Shown: in pieces, positions 18,688 through 27,080 of the stretch | Position numbering within the stretch: position 1 is the stretch's first letter | Layout of the letters: each line of letters begins with the position of its first letter | Notes under the pieces: model-generated | Databases searched by the model: none | What the model was told of the DNA's origin: nothing | Seen by the model: the letters and a program-made list of their open reading frames with translations, nothing else | Translations under genes and position numbers: made by a program | Source of the DNA: Vibrio gangliei | GTDB lineage: Bacteria > Pseudomonadota > Gammaproteobacteria > Enterobacterales > Vibrionaceae | Direction: 5' to 3' | Assembly: GCF_026001925.1 (NCBI RefSeq) | Contig: NZ_AP021869.1 | Coordinates: forward strand, 248,001-312,000 | Length of the DNA: 64,000 bases

Positions 18688-19565
18688 ACACTTTGGTATC
18701 TATTATTATACCTTGTTATAATTCATCTTTTTATATAAAAGATACATTAGATAGCATATTTCTTCAGGATTATAATGAGAGTGTGGAAGTGATTGTTATT
18801 GATGATAATTCAGATGATACAAGTGAACTAGAAAATATTTTAGATATGTTTTCTGATTCTTTTTATAAATTAATTTTTATTAAAAATGAAGTTAATGTTG
18901 GTGGTGGGCAAGCAAGAAATTTAGGAATTAATGCTTCTGCTGGAGACTTTATTTGCTTTTTAGATTCAGATGATATTTGGCTTCCTAATAAAATAAAAGA
19001 ACAATTGAAAATATATACACCAAGAACAATATTGACATCTAAAGTTAAGAAAGGTGGTGATATAAATAGTGCAGATGTATTACCTAAAATAGTAAAGCTT
19101 GATTCTGAGCCAGTCTCTGAAGCGCTATTTGTTAATAGTAAACTTATTCAAACGAGTACTTTTTTTATGTCCTCTGACATAGCAAAAGAAGTCATGTTTA
19201 ATCCTAATTTACCTCGTCATCAGGATTATGATTTTTTATTAAGAGCTGAATCTTTAGGATATTCAATAATTCAAGATGATACACCTACTTCATTTTGGAG
19301 AGTTGAAGATGCAAGCTCAAATCGATTTTTAAAAAAGAAAGCAACCCCTGAGTTTTTTATAGAATGGTTTTTAGAGTATAAAAAGTATATGACACCAAAA
19401 GCACAAGTATCATATATTTCGAAAAATATATTTAGTGCTTGTATAATAACTAAGAAGTTTAAATTATTATTTTCATTTCTTTTTGATGGTAAATTTGGTC
19501 TTTTTAATATTATTTCTATTTTTTATCATGTTATTAAATGGCGATTAAGTAAGGTTTTTAGATGA
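18684..19565 (+). CDS. Family 2 glycosyltransferase
   Basis: 293 residues with a GT-A fold signature: VSIIIPCYNSSFYIKDTLDSIFLQDY at the N-terminus, VIVIDDNSDDTSE, NVGGGQARNLGINASAGDFICFLDSDDIW with the DSDD metal site (about 92-95), and RHQDYDFLLRAE as the acceptor-site acidic block. It is an inverting transferase that adds one sugar of the repeat unit on the cytoplasmic side. It is coupled by 4-bp ATGA overlaps both to the polymerase before it and to the GT4 gene after it. The sugar is unknown. Confidence 0.92.
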   Translation: MNTLVSIIIPCYNSSFYIKDTLDSIFLQDYNESVEVIVIDDNSDDTSELENILDMFSDSFYKLIFIKNEVNVGGGQARNLGINASAGDFICFLDSDDIWLPNKIKEQLKIYTPRTILTSKVKKGGDINSADVLPKIVKLDSEPVSEALFVNSKLIQTSTFFMSSDIAKEVMFNPNLPRHQDYDFLLRAESLGYSIIQDDTPTSFWRVEDASSNRFLKKKATPEFFIEWFLEYKKYMTPKAQVSYISKNIFSACIITKKFKLLFSFLFDGKFGLFNIISIFYHVIKWRLSKVFR

Positions 19566-20626
19566 AGTTTTTAATTTTTACATCTGAATTGAAATTTTCT
19601 GGACCAAATAATGTTATTCTTTCACTAGTTAGTGGTTTGAATAAAATAGGTATTGAGACAGTTGTTTGTGGGTTAAGAAATCGAGAAGATCCATTATACA
19701 AAGAGAAGCTTTTGTCCTTGGGAGCTTCTGTTGAATGTATGGGGAAAAATGATAATTTAATTACTTTTATATATAAAAAAATAAAACTTCATAATCCTGA
19801 TGTAGTTAATAGCCATGGTATTAGAGCTGATGTTGCTCTACTTTTAATAAGTAAGTTTGTTAAAAATAAAATTATTTCGACTATACATAATGTCCCATAT
19901 GAGGACTATACATCTAGATATGATGGTATTTTGTCTAAAATAATGTTGCTTTGTCATTCCCAAGTTTTTAAAAGTAAAAGAATTTGTAAGGTTGCTGTTT
20001 CTAATAATGTTAAAACTTGTCTGGAAAAAAACGGAGCGCATAATGTTTTAACTATTTATAACGGTGTAATATCTGATGGTTATAATAATAACTCTTTCTC
20101 TAGGGAAGAGTTGGAAAGTAAATTAAAATTATCACCTAATCGAAAGAGATTTATTTTTTGTGGTCATCTCACAGAAATAAAACAACCTTTAATTATTAAA
20201 GAATTATCTGTTTTTTTTCCTCAATATGATTTTATTATCTTAGGTGATGGCCCTTTAAAAGAAGATATGATAAGTGATAATGATAATCTCATATTAAAAG
20301 GGCGTGTAAGTAACGTAAGCGAATATATGGCCGTTTCTGATTTTTTTATTATGCCTTCATTAACAGAAGGTATGCCAATGGCATTTATTGAAGCTCTATT
20401 TTCAAACTTGTACCCTATTTGTTCTAATATTCCCATATTTAAAGAATTGAATAATATACCTAATATATCAATGTCATTGTTTGATGTTGGTAATGTTGAT
20501 AGTTTAAAGACTAATATAGAATTAATAGATTTTTCTTTAAAAAATAACAACTATGATATTGCTAACAAGTATTTTAGTGATGTAGCAATGTCTACACAAT
20601 ATGTAAAGGTAGTGACTAGTGAATAA
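19562..20626 (+). CDS. Family 4 (GT-B) glycosyltransferase
   Basis: 354 residues. The N-terminal domain begins FLIFTSELKFSGPNNVILSLVSGLNKIG with the usual glycine-rich acceptor loop. The C-terminal domain has FIFCGHLTEIKQPLII, FIILGDGPLKEDM and PSLTEGMPMAFIEALFSNLYPI, the retaining GT4 nucleotide-sugar site with the E-x7-E pattern. It starts by an ATGA overlap and overlaps the last GT by 8 bp. One linkage of the repeat unit; donor not known. Confidence 0.92.
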   Translation: MKFLIFTSELKFSGPNNVILSLVSGLNKIGIETVVCGLRNREDPLYKEKLLSLGASVECMGKNDNLITFIYKKIKLHNPDVVNSHGIRADVALLLISKFVKNKIISTIHNVPYEDYTSRYDGILSKIMLLCHSQVFKSKRICKVAVSNNVKTCLEKNGAHNVLTIYNGVISDGYNNNSFSREELESKLKLSPNRKRFIFCGHLTEIKQPLIIKELSVFFPQYDFIILGDGPLKEDMISDNDNLILKGRVSNVSEYMAVSDFFIMPSLTEGMPMAFIEALFSNLYPICSNIPIFKELNNIPNISMSLFDVGNVDSLKTNIELIDFSLKNNNYDIANKYFSDVAMSTQYVKVVTSE

Positions 20627-21437
20627 AAAACTTGTTGTAGCGATGTCTGTTTATAGGACTGATACGGTAGAATATGTTACAGAGGCAATTGACAGTATAC
20701 TTTCCCAATCATATTTTAATTTAGATCTTTTTATTGAAGTTGATGGCCCTATCAATATTGAGCTAAGATCAATGTTATTAGAGTATAACAACAATGAAAG
20801 TATTGTCGTAAATTTTAATGCAGATAATAAAGGTCTGGCAACTAGGTTAAATGACATTATTGAAAAGTCTCTGGTTGAAAAGAAATATCAATTTTTAGCA
20901 AGAATGGATGCTGATGATATTTGTCATCCTGATCGTTTTAAAAAGCAGGTCGAATTTTTGATTAATAATTCAGATATTTCGGTTGTAGGTTCTGATGTTC
21001 AAGAAATATCTGAAAATGGAGAGGATCTTTTTTATAAAAAAATGTATGCTTCTCATGACGAGCTTGCAAGAAAAATCATTAAGAAATGTCCATTTAATCA
21101 TCCATCTGTCATGTTCCGAATGTCTGTCTTTGAGGAAGGTTTTCGTTACAAACCAGAGCTTATGAATACTCAAGATTACTATTTATGGGTTGATCTGCTA
21201 GCTGCTGAAAAGAAGTTTGCTAATGTAAATGAACCTCTTTTAAAGTTTAGGATTAATGATTCCTTTCATACTAGGCGTGGATTCAAGAAAGCAATGAATG
21301 ATTTAAACTCTCGAATTTATGCTTTCAGAAAATTAAATGTTTTGACGTTAAGTAATGTTATCCATACCTTAAATCTATTTTTACTTAGAATAGCTCCAAC
21401 TTCAGTAAAAAAGTGGGCTTACAAGAATTTTAGGTAA
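20619..21437 (+). CDS. Family 2 glycosyltransferase, last gene of the polysaccharide operon
   Basis: 272 residues from GTG 20619. GT-A features: VAMSVYRTDTVEYVTEAIDSILSQSY, ARMDADDICHPDRFKKQVEFL with the DADD metal site, VVGSDVQEI, CPFNHPSVMFR and TQDYYLWVDL. It is similar to the AmsE/WcaA type of transferases. The frame overlaps the preceding GT4 gene by 8 bp. A short GCCG/CGGC hairpin followed by TTT lies at 21456-21472 and may end transcription, though it is weak. Confidence 0.9.
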   Translation: MNKKLVVAMSVYRTDTVEYVTEAIDSILSQSYFNLDLFIEVDGPINIELRSMLLEYNNNESIVVNFNADNKGLATRLNDIIEKSLVEKKYQFLARMDADDICHPDRFKKQVEFLINNSDISVVGSDVQEISENGEDLFYKKMYASHDELARKIIKKCPFNHPSVMFRMSVFEEGFRYKPELMNTQDYYLWVDLLAAEKKFANVNEPLLKFRINDSFHTRRGFKKAMNDLNSRIYAFRKLNVLTLSNVIHTLNLFLLRIAPTSVKKWAYKNFR

Positions 21438-22030
21438 TATAAATAAGTGTATAATGCCGGATTGTCGGCTTTAGGTTTCGTTTATCGATATTGATGCCGC
21501 GTTGGTTTACTTAGTCTAGCGGTTAACTCCCCTGAACTTACTATTACATCTGTAATGGCGATGAAGAGTTAGTTCTCGGTATCTTGAAATACTTGAAAGC
21601 TACGCATCGCACACCAATCGTGCGTGGGTATCGGGCAACGCTTGATGTCTGTTTAAGTTCACTGACTGCGTAGCCGAGTTTATTTACACACTCGAATTCT
21701 ATAATAAGCAATGCCCAAGAGTACCCATATTGGAACAAGATCCAATTTAGATCCTTTTTTCTATTTTTGTTAGTTGGTTACAAGCCCTTATGTCTCAGCG
21801 GTGAGACAGTACTGAGCCAGTTTTTTAGATCCTAACCGGTGATCCTTTACAAACTATTGGGATCTTTAGTTCTGTTTTGATTTGTTTTAACTTATTGATT
21901 ATTATTTATTTTGTGTTGCTCGTAATGGGCTCGATTGATCTTGTATGAGACGGTTTTGGTACTATAGTCGGCAAGTGCATTCTAACCCGTTGTGATGATG
22001 AAAAATCGCTATCTACTCTATGTATTTCTT
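21438..22030. other. Non-coding join between polysaccharide locus and accessory region
   Basis: About 590 bp with no supportable gene. The only structure seen is the short hairpin near 21456-21472. On the minus strand it lies just beyond the broken AbiEii reading frame, so part of it replaced the missing toxin sequence. It resembles scarred intergenic DNA left by repeated insertion and deletion. Confidence 0.5.
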
Positions 22031-22129
22031 CTAATTGCAGATGGTAATGACTGAACGCATGTGCGATACATGTTCAAGCTGCATTGCTTTATTCACCAAT
22101 TGCGCAAAATTTTCTTGATCAATTTTCAT
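22031..22129 (-). pseudogene. AbiEii toxin, 32-codon N-terminal stub
   Basis: Downstream of abiEi, in the expected overlapping arrangement (11-bp overlap, GGAGGAG ribosome site), a frame starts MKIDQENFAQLVNKAMQLEH and continues VSHMRSVI before losing similarity and stopping at 22031-22033. AbiEii proteins open with a similar SQLVNQAM...HMRPVIEKEL stretch. The nucleotidyltransferase catalytic domain that follows in intact toxins is missing. The toxin is therefore dead, leaving an orphan antitoxin. Confidence 0.75.
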
Positions 22130-22655
22130 TTAGCTCCTCCTTGATTACTAAATGTGTATTTCGGCCAACACGTTTTAAGTCTCTGTATGCAGTTTGTTTT
22201 GTTGCTAACCTAAGCGGTCTACCTACTAACTTGGTATTCTCTATAATGTCGATTGGAGCTCGTTTCGTATGTGTAAATTCAATTGTCCCCAAAGGTGTTT
22301 TGAATTCACCAGAACGTCCTGTTGTCATCACCGTTAAGCGATCTACTGGAATCTGTGAAATAACACCAAACTCAGAAAGTGCAGATTCCAAGCTAATGTA
22401 GTTATATTCTCCACGTCGAATAGTTTTAGCAATTTGCTCCAAGGTATCGCTGCCTTTCGACTGCGCTAAATTGTATAAGTACACACCATTAATGACTCGA
22501 GTTAGTAAGCCATCATCTTGCAAACGTTTAATTCCTGCCCTCAATGCTCTTTCATTATCTTGGTGAAAGATCTTGGCCAGATCTGAATTAGTAAAAATAT
22601 AACGACCACGCTTGTCATATTCTAAGAGCTTTTTAATGGCCTCTGTTCTTTTCAC
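22119..22655 (-). CDS. abiEi: AbiEi-type antitoxin / transcriptional autorepressor (type IV TA), orphan
   Basis: 178 residues from a GTG start with an AGAGG site. The N-terminal winged-helix (TNSDLAKIFHQDNERALRAGIKRLQDDGLLTRVINGVYLY, about 23-62) and the C-terminal region (ISLESALSEFGVISQIPVDRLTVMTTGRSGEFKTPLGTIEFTHTKR) fit the AbiEi antitoxin family. AbiEi normally represses its own promoter and counteracts the GTP-binding nucleotidyltransferase AbiEii. Here the partner is reduced to a stub. Inverted and direct repeats lie just upstream. The intact frame suggests it may still act as a DNA-binding repressor. Confidence 0.85.
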   Translation of the reverse strand: MKRTEAIKKLLEYDKRGRYIFTNSDLAKIFHQDNERALRAGIKRLQDDGLLTRVINGVYLYNLAQSKGSDTLEQIAKTIRRGEYNYISLESALSEFGVISQIPVDRLTVMTTGRSGEFKTPLGTIEFTHTKRAPIDIIENTKLVGRPLRLATKQTAYRDLKRVGRNTHLVIKEELNEN

Positions 22656-22690
22656 TGTATACCTCTAGTTATCCAAAGTGATATTTAAAT

Positions 22691-22769
22691 GTGTCATAAT
22701 TGTAGACTTAATTGCGGTGTGGTACAAGTTCACATTTATGACACTAAAAGGTGGTATAATTGTAAACTT
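22691..22769 (-). promoter_or_regulatory. Candidate AbiEi operator/promoter repeats
   Basis: An exact 8-bp inverted pair GTGTCATA (22691-22698) and TATGACAC (22737-22744), plus a direct repeat CATAATTGTAGACTT (22695-22709) and TATAATTGTAAACTT (22755-22769, 13 of 15 identical). They lie 36-114 bp upstream of the abiEi start. AbiEi proteins are known to bind inverted repeats at their own promoter, so this is the likely target; binding itself is inferred. Confidence 0.5.
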
Positions 22770-23207
22770 GATATTTGTGGATTGTTACAAAAGGATTTGG
22801 TTAAGTTACAGGGGGCGTAATTAGGTGGAACTAAACCTGAAAGGGATGTGTATGATGTGATGGACGTCTCAGCACTGATCCGCACCGGCAGTTTTGGACA
22901 ATAGTAGTGTTAAGTTCATCTCGGAAGTGTAAACATCTTCGGCAGTGATAGAGTAGAAAATGAACGGTTGAGGTTGTCATTACTCAGCCTGAATATTGAT
23001 AAGTTTTAAGTCTGATTTCCTTTATGCTGTCATCTTCCATCAGTCAGTAAGATTTGTGTTTTTCTAAAAGCGTTAAAAATTATCAATAAAATTAACCTAT
23101 CTTCTTTATCTGTTAGTCTGCATAACCTATAATCCATTACATGTTATTTTTTTTGTGAAAAATTAACCTATTCGCTTAAGTTCACAACATTACATTAGGT
23201 GGTTTAC
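22770..23207. other. Intergenic stretch with solo IS end
   Basis: No gene supported. It holds the 25-bp IS3-type terminus at 22876-22900 and the promoter region of the Fic gene. The stretch 23041-23190 is very AT-rich. Confidence 0.5.
22876..22900 (+). mobile_element. Solo terminal inverted repeat of an IS3-family element
   Basis: These 25 bases start TGATCCGCACC and match the outer end of the IS3 element at 45830-45854 (read on its minus strand) at 24 of 25 positions. No transposase frame follows, so it is a leftover end from an IS that was deleted. It lies between the abiEi promoter and the Fic gene. Confidence 0.7.
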
Positions 23208-24317
23208 ATGTTTAACCCAGAAGTCCCTTACGATATCCCTTTGCTACCTATCGATGGGATCGAAACGGTTAAAATACTGAAGAAATTGACCCCTGCTGCC
23301 AGAGCTCTATCGGCGTTGAATCAGGTTGCTAGGCTTCTCGCAAACCAAAATTTATTGGTTAACTTAATCCCGATATTAGAATCTCAGTCTAGTTCTGAAA
23401 TCGAAAATATTGTGACCACGACAGACGCACTGTTTAAGCACGAATCGGACTCGTCAGGTGCCGATCCTGCAACTAAAGAAGCGCTGAGGTACAAAAAGGC
23501 TTTGTTTCTTGGGTTTGAGTCTATCTCTGGTAACAATGCACGGCCTTTAAATACCAATACGGCAATCGATATTTGTAGCCAGCTTATCGACAAAAAAGTG
23601 GATGTCCGTAAGATCACAGGAACAAATTTAAAGAATCAACGTACTGGCGAAGTCATTTACACCCCACCTGTGGGAGAGGAAAATATTAGGAATAAGCTGT
23701 CTAATTGGGAATATTATCTCCATGAGCATGATGTAGACCCTCTTATCGCCTTAGCGGTTGCTCACTATCAATTTGAAGCCATTCACCCGTTTCTAGATGG
23801 TAACGGTCGAACTGGGCGAATACTCAACATTCTATTTCTTATTGAGAATGAGTTACTCTCACAGCCGATCCTTTACTTGAGCCGTTACATAGTGCAGAAC
23901 AAAGAAGATTACTATCGATTATTGTTGAACGTTACCCAAAACGGCGATTGGGAGTCTTGGATCTGTTTTATGCTTGATGCTATCACGATCACCTCTCAAT
24001 GGACAATTGATAAGGTCAATGCGATTCTTGAACTTCAAAAACAAACGTCAGAGCACATCAAAATATCTGCCCAAAAAACGTATTCCTATGAGTTAGTTCA
24101 GCTTTTATTTGAGAAGCCTTATTTGAGAACAAAAGATCTCATCGATAGGGGCTTTTATCGATCTAGACAAGCTGCAATAGCCAGTCTTAAATCTCTCGAG
24201 GAATTAGGCGTTTTGGAGTCAAAGGTTGCTGGTCGAGAGACACTATTTGTTAATACGCGTCTTTTGGATCTTATGTCTTATGACACTAACGACTTTTTGC
24301 CGTTTGCGCATCATTAA
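23208..24317 (+). CDS. Fic-domain protein (class II, self-inhibited AMPylator type) with C-terminal winged helix
   Basis: 369 residues from ATG 23208, chosen because AGGTGG lies at 23196-23201; the in-frame GTG 23199 lies within that site. N-terminal inhibitory motif S62-x3-E66-N67 (SSEIEN) is followed by the complete Fic motif H193-PFLDGNGRTGR, with catalytic histidine and both arginines. The C-terminal part (about 290-345) looks like a winged helix (LRTKDLIDRGFYRSRQAAIASLKSLEELGVLE). Such proteins attach AMP to target hydroxyls and are held off by their own glutamate. Nothing nearby looks like a separate antitoxin. It appears intact and probably functional. Confidence 0.92.
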   Translation: MFNPEVPYDIPLLPIDGIETVKILKKLTPAARALSALNQVARLLANQNLLVNLIPILESQSSSEIENIVTTTDALFKHESDSSGADPATKEALRYKKALFLGFESISGNNARPLNTNTAIDICSQLIDKKVDVRKITGTNLKNQRTGEVIYTPPVGEENIRNKLSNWEYYLHEHDVDPLIALAVAHYQFEAIHPFLDGNGRTGRILNILFLIENELLSQPILYLSRYIVQNKEDYYRLLLNVTQNGDWESWICFMLDAITITSQWTIDKVNAILELQKQTSEHIKISAQKTYSYELVQLLFEKPYLRTKDLIDRGFYRSRQAAIASLKSLEELGVLESKVAGRETLFVNTRLLDLMSYDTNDFLPFAHH

Positions 24318-24651
24318 TCTAACCTCACCTCACAAAGTTGGCAGGTATTTCTGTGGTTAAATGTAATAATAACGGTGACCGTAGTTTGTTTTAGGCTTTG
24401 GGGATAATGCGGAGTGTTTTGATTGTAGTGGTACAGTCAATGACACTACCTCGGTTCGTAATGGTTATTTGCTTGGCTCGGACTCAAAATGTCAAGAAAT
24501 TGAACTATTGGCATTTGATGTGACTTTACCAAAAGTTGCAGGCTCGATTACGACTCGAATTAACGACAATTTTCAGGTTCTGAAACCTGCAACTTCAAGT
24601 TGATTGGGTATATACCCAAGTAACCTAAAATGCAGAACCCAGACTTCTTAT
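24318..24651. other. Intergenic stretch between convergent fic and hipA
   Basis: No gene supported. The right end contains a compact inverted-repeat unit (24576-24639). The rest looks like decayed coding sequence, but no family could be named. Confidence 0.5.
24576..24639. repeat. Small palindromic Vibrio-type intergenic repeat
   Basis: A 64-bp unit with outer arms GGTTCTG (24576-24582) and CAGAACC (24633-24639) and a perfect 16-bp central palindrome TTGGGTATATACCCAA (24604-24619). The motif GGGTATATACCCAAG followed by AACCT is, from memory, a frequent intergenic repeat in vibrios. It sits 13 bp beyond the hipA stop and may serve as its transcription end. Confidence 0.55.
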
Positions 24652-25953
24652 CTAGATCTTCTTAATCATTTTCTGAGTATTATCAAAAATAGAACTTGAG
24701 ATATGCTTAGGAAAGTCTTCAGGCAATGCAGCACTTACTTGCAATATCGCTTTCGGTAAGGCACTTTTCATTTCATCCATGATCTCTTGCATCATATCTT
24801 GGCTAAAATTGACTGCTTTAGCGGTATCCAAAAAGTGACGAGGCAGGATTTTACTGATTTCATTCTTCTTGCCTTTTGTTGCTTTCAATCCCATCGACAG
24901 CTCTAGCTTTCTGATATTGAGCCCTTTTCCTCCCAGTAGTGGGTAGGCTGATAAAATATCGTAGAATGGTGTGAGTCTATAGCTCCCTCCCTTCTCAATA
25001 TAGATCGAAAAGTTTTTAGCATGTCCATCTGTGGCACCAATGAGCCATTGAAATACTTGAAATCTCATGAAGTTATAGCGATCTTCTATGGCATTGCTTG
25101 ACCCCATTAACAGCGCCATTATCTGTGCTATCCCTGGGCCGCCTTGAGATTCATTTTTAATAGACGATGGCATTCCAAATACTTGGCAAATATCTTCTTG
25201 AGGTAAGCGTAGTAATTTTTTTTTGTCTTTTGTCCAGCGCCTATCAAATCGTTCCACAGCTAAAGCTTTAATGCTGTCTGTTTGGATTATATTAACGTTG
25301 GGAACGGTGAATCCCATCGCTCTAGCTAACTCGATGCAGAGGTACTCGTTTTCTACGCTATCTTTAAGATCGAGTGTCGCGTTAGCTTGCTGAATTTCCC
25401 CAATAGGCAATTTGATAATGTGGGTTGTCGGCGTGTTACCTTTGGGGAGACACCATCGCCCATTAAAGAGTAGTAGCGCTGTTTTCTCTTGAACTCCTGC
25501 TACTGAGATCCGAAAGTCTTCTTCTTCTTCGAGCATCCCAAGCGGAATATCAGATTTGTATGCACAAAGAACAGATTCTAGTTTTTTGTCTTCAATTTCT
25601 TCGTATCTAAGAGGTTCTTTTATATAAGGCAATTCTGGTGGAAGTAAAGCGATGGCACCAACGCTGTCTCTTCCAATTTCTTTTAGGAGATCAAATGGTT
25701 GTTTAGATGACGCCTTGTACCTTGCAACGATTCTATCTCTGACTTGAGGGCTATCTGGCAGAAGGTTGTCAAAAAAGTTTATCACTGCATCGGAGGTGAT
25801 GATTGGTAATTGAAGCTTTAAAGACAATGATAATGGGCGACTCGCTGCATTGGTTATCCAGTTTTTATCATATTGAAACGTGTGAGCACCATTATTATGT
25901 TTCTCTAAAGTGCCAACAAGTTCACCATTCATGTATGCGATTAGTTTCTGCAT
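24652..25953 (-). CDS. hipA: HipA-family serine/threonine kinase toxin
   Basis: 433 residues from ATG 25953, whose A is the last base of the hipB stop (TAATG overlap). HipA features: N-terminal barrel (KLIAYMNGELVGTLEKH), LLPDSPQVRDRI, SVAGVQEKTALLL, ALAVERFDRRW, and the catalytic ATDGHAKNFS (about 304-313) followed by PFYDILSAYPL with the metal-binding aspartate. HipA phosphorylates glutamyl-tRNA synthetase in E. coli and produces growth arrest. All catalytic blocks are present. Its length is close to that of E. coli HipA (440). Confidence 0.95.
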   Translation of the reverse strand: MQKLIAYMNGELVGTLEKHNNGAHTFQYDKNWITNAASRPLSLSLKLQLPIITSDAVINFFDNLLPDSPQVRDRIVARYKASSKQPFDLLKEIGRDSVGAIALLPPELPYIKEPLRYEEIEDKKLESVLCAYKSDIPLGMLEEEEDFRISVAGVQEKTALLLFNGRWCLPKGNTPTTHIIKLPIGEIQQANATLDLKDSVENEYLCIELARAMGFTVPNVNIIQTDSIKALAVERFDRRWTKDKKKLLRLPQEDICQVFGMPSSIKNESQGGPGIAQIMALLMGSSNAIEDRYNFMRFQVFQWLIGATDGHAKNFSIYIEKGGSYRLTPFYDILSAYPLLGGKGLNIRKLELSMGLKATKGKKNEISKILPRHFLDTAKAVNFSQDMMQEIMDEMKSALPKAILQVSAALPEDFPKHISSSIFDNTQKMIKKI

Positions 25954-26198
25954 TACCAACTCTCATCATTTTCATCTAACGAAGCTGCCTGTGATTTTTC
26001 TTGGATACTCAATGTTAGATCCATAGCCTGAACAATCTTAAAGAAAGTCGAAAGCGTTGTTTTGTTAGGTGTATTTTCGAAGTTCGAGATCGTCGCTTGC
26101 TTGATACCAACTTTTTTTGCCAGTTCTGATTGTGTCCACCCATTCTTCTGACGTATCAGTAGCATCATATCTGCTAATTGTTTTGGACTATATATCAT
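25953..26198 (-). CDS. hipB: HipB-family antitoxin / repressor
   Basis: 81 residues with a Cro/CI-type helix-turn-helix (KNGWTQSELAKKVGIKQATISNFENTPNKTTLSTFFKIVQAMDL, about 18-62) and a short hydrophilic tail like that of HipB, which is needed for turnover. It neutralises HipA and represses the operon by binding the upstream operators described separately. Stop codon and hipA start overlap by one base, so the two are translationally coupled. Confidence 0.95.
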   Translation of the reverse strand: MIYSPKQLADMMLLIRQKNGWTQSELAKKVGIKQATISNFENTPNKTTLSTFFKIVQAMDLTLSIQEKSQAASLDENDESW

Positions 26199-26246
26199 TT
26201 GTTCTTGCTCTCTAGATAGCGTTAGATAGGCTGAAATATATGTATT

Positions 26247-26320
26247 TATCCTTTAATAAGGATAAATAAAAGTATATCCCCACTAGAGGATATAGTCCAT
26301 ATTATACCCTGTAAGGTATA
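26247..26320 (-). promoter_or_regulatory. Three evenly spaced HipB operators
   Basis: Two sites match the E. coli HipB operator TATCC-N8-GGATA exactly: 26247-26264 and 26275-26292. A third, TATAC-N8-GTATA at 26303-26320, is a one-base variant in each half. All three are 18 bp long and start exactly 28 bp apart, which is near 2.7 helical turns. They lie 49-122 bp upstream of the hipB start and should give cooperative autorepression. Confidence 0.9.
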
Positions 26321-26344
26321 AATGAGGCATTATCTCTAGTGGGG
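26278..26344. repeat. 11-bp inverted repeat overlapping the hip operators
   Basis: CCCCACTAGAG (26278-26288) and CTCTAGTGGGG (26334-26344) are perfect complements flanking the third operator. The left arm lies inside operator 2. This could allow looping or a stem in the leader RNA; no function is established. Confidence 0.6.
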
Positions 26345-26459
26345 GTATTGCATAATCCAGGTATCCAGATCGATTAGACCAGATGGTGCAGTTTTGATAT
26401 TTTATATGAGCGGGATGTCCCCGCTCTCACTAAGTTTTAATGCAGAATAGTCTACTTAC

Positions 26460-27080
26460 TTAGGCCGGATATGGATAATGCATAAACATCATGCCACTGG
26501 ATTGGAAGGTGGAAAATGCATCTTTACTTACGATGGCGCATTTTCGTCTTTCTAAGTCCACTATAACAACTCTATTCTCAGCATAACCAACGAGGCAGTT
26601 TGGATTTAGGGCTTGTTGATGTTGCGCTAATAGGAGTGAGTGTGTCAGCTTCAGATGTTTGAACCATAAGTCGGTTTGGCTCATATTTCTCTGTTTATAG
26701 ATTAAATTTACCGAAGCCAACCAAAATTTCAATAATGACAACTCAGGGTATTCCTGATGTAAAGTTAGATCCCATTGATATTCAATTTCGTGTTGATGAT
26801 ATATTTTTATGCTTTCAGATAGAGCTTCCAATAAGGATGGGTTATCTCTCCAACGTTGCCAAGTATGTTGAGCATATAGCGATAATTCATCTTGCAATAA
26901 TGGACTCGGTTGATCAGAAAAGGGCACTTCTGATTTCCACCAAATGGCTTGCACTTCTTCATTGAGTAAGCCCAAAGCTACTTTATCGATAAGATTTATA
27001 TTGCGAGAATCAACACTTAATCTCTTTTCTAATTTCGATATTTGCTGTTTTAGCGTTGTGAGTTGTAGTTTATCCATCAT
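26460..27080 (-). CDS. Hypothetical protein coupled to integrase
   Basis: 206 residues, not recognised. The N-terminus is a predicted coiled coil (KLQLTTLKQQISKLEKRLS). The body is rich in W, L and Q with helices such as EVQAIWWKSE and LSLLKFWLASVNLIY, and the C-terminal part has a beta-like VVIVDLERRKCAIV. Its ATG at 27080 directly abuts the integrase stop at 27081, so the two are made from one mRNA. A role as an accessory factor for the integrase is plausible but inferred only from this coupling. Confidence 0.8.
   Translation of the reverse strand: MMDKLQLTTLKQQISKLEKRLSVDSRNINLIDKVALGLLNEEVQAIWWKSEVPFSDQPSPLLQDELSLYAQHTWQRWRDNPSLLEALSESIKIYHQHEIEYQWDLTLHQEYPELSLLKFWLASVNLIYKQRNMSQTDLWFKHLKLTHSLLLAQHQQALNPNCLVGYAENRVVIVDLERRKCAIVSKDAFSTFQSSGMMFMHYPYPA

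Noticed and set aside
21544..21738. 64-codon minus-strand frame after the polysaccharide operon
   Set aside because: No family likeness, no ribosome site; sequence looks non-coding.
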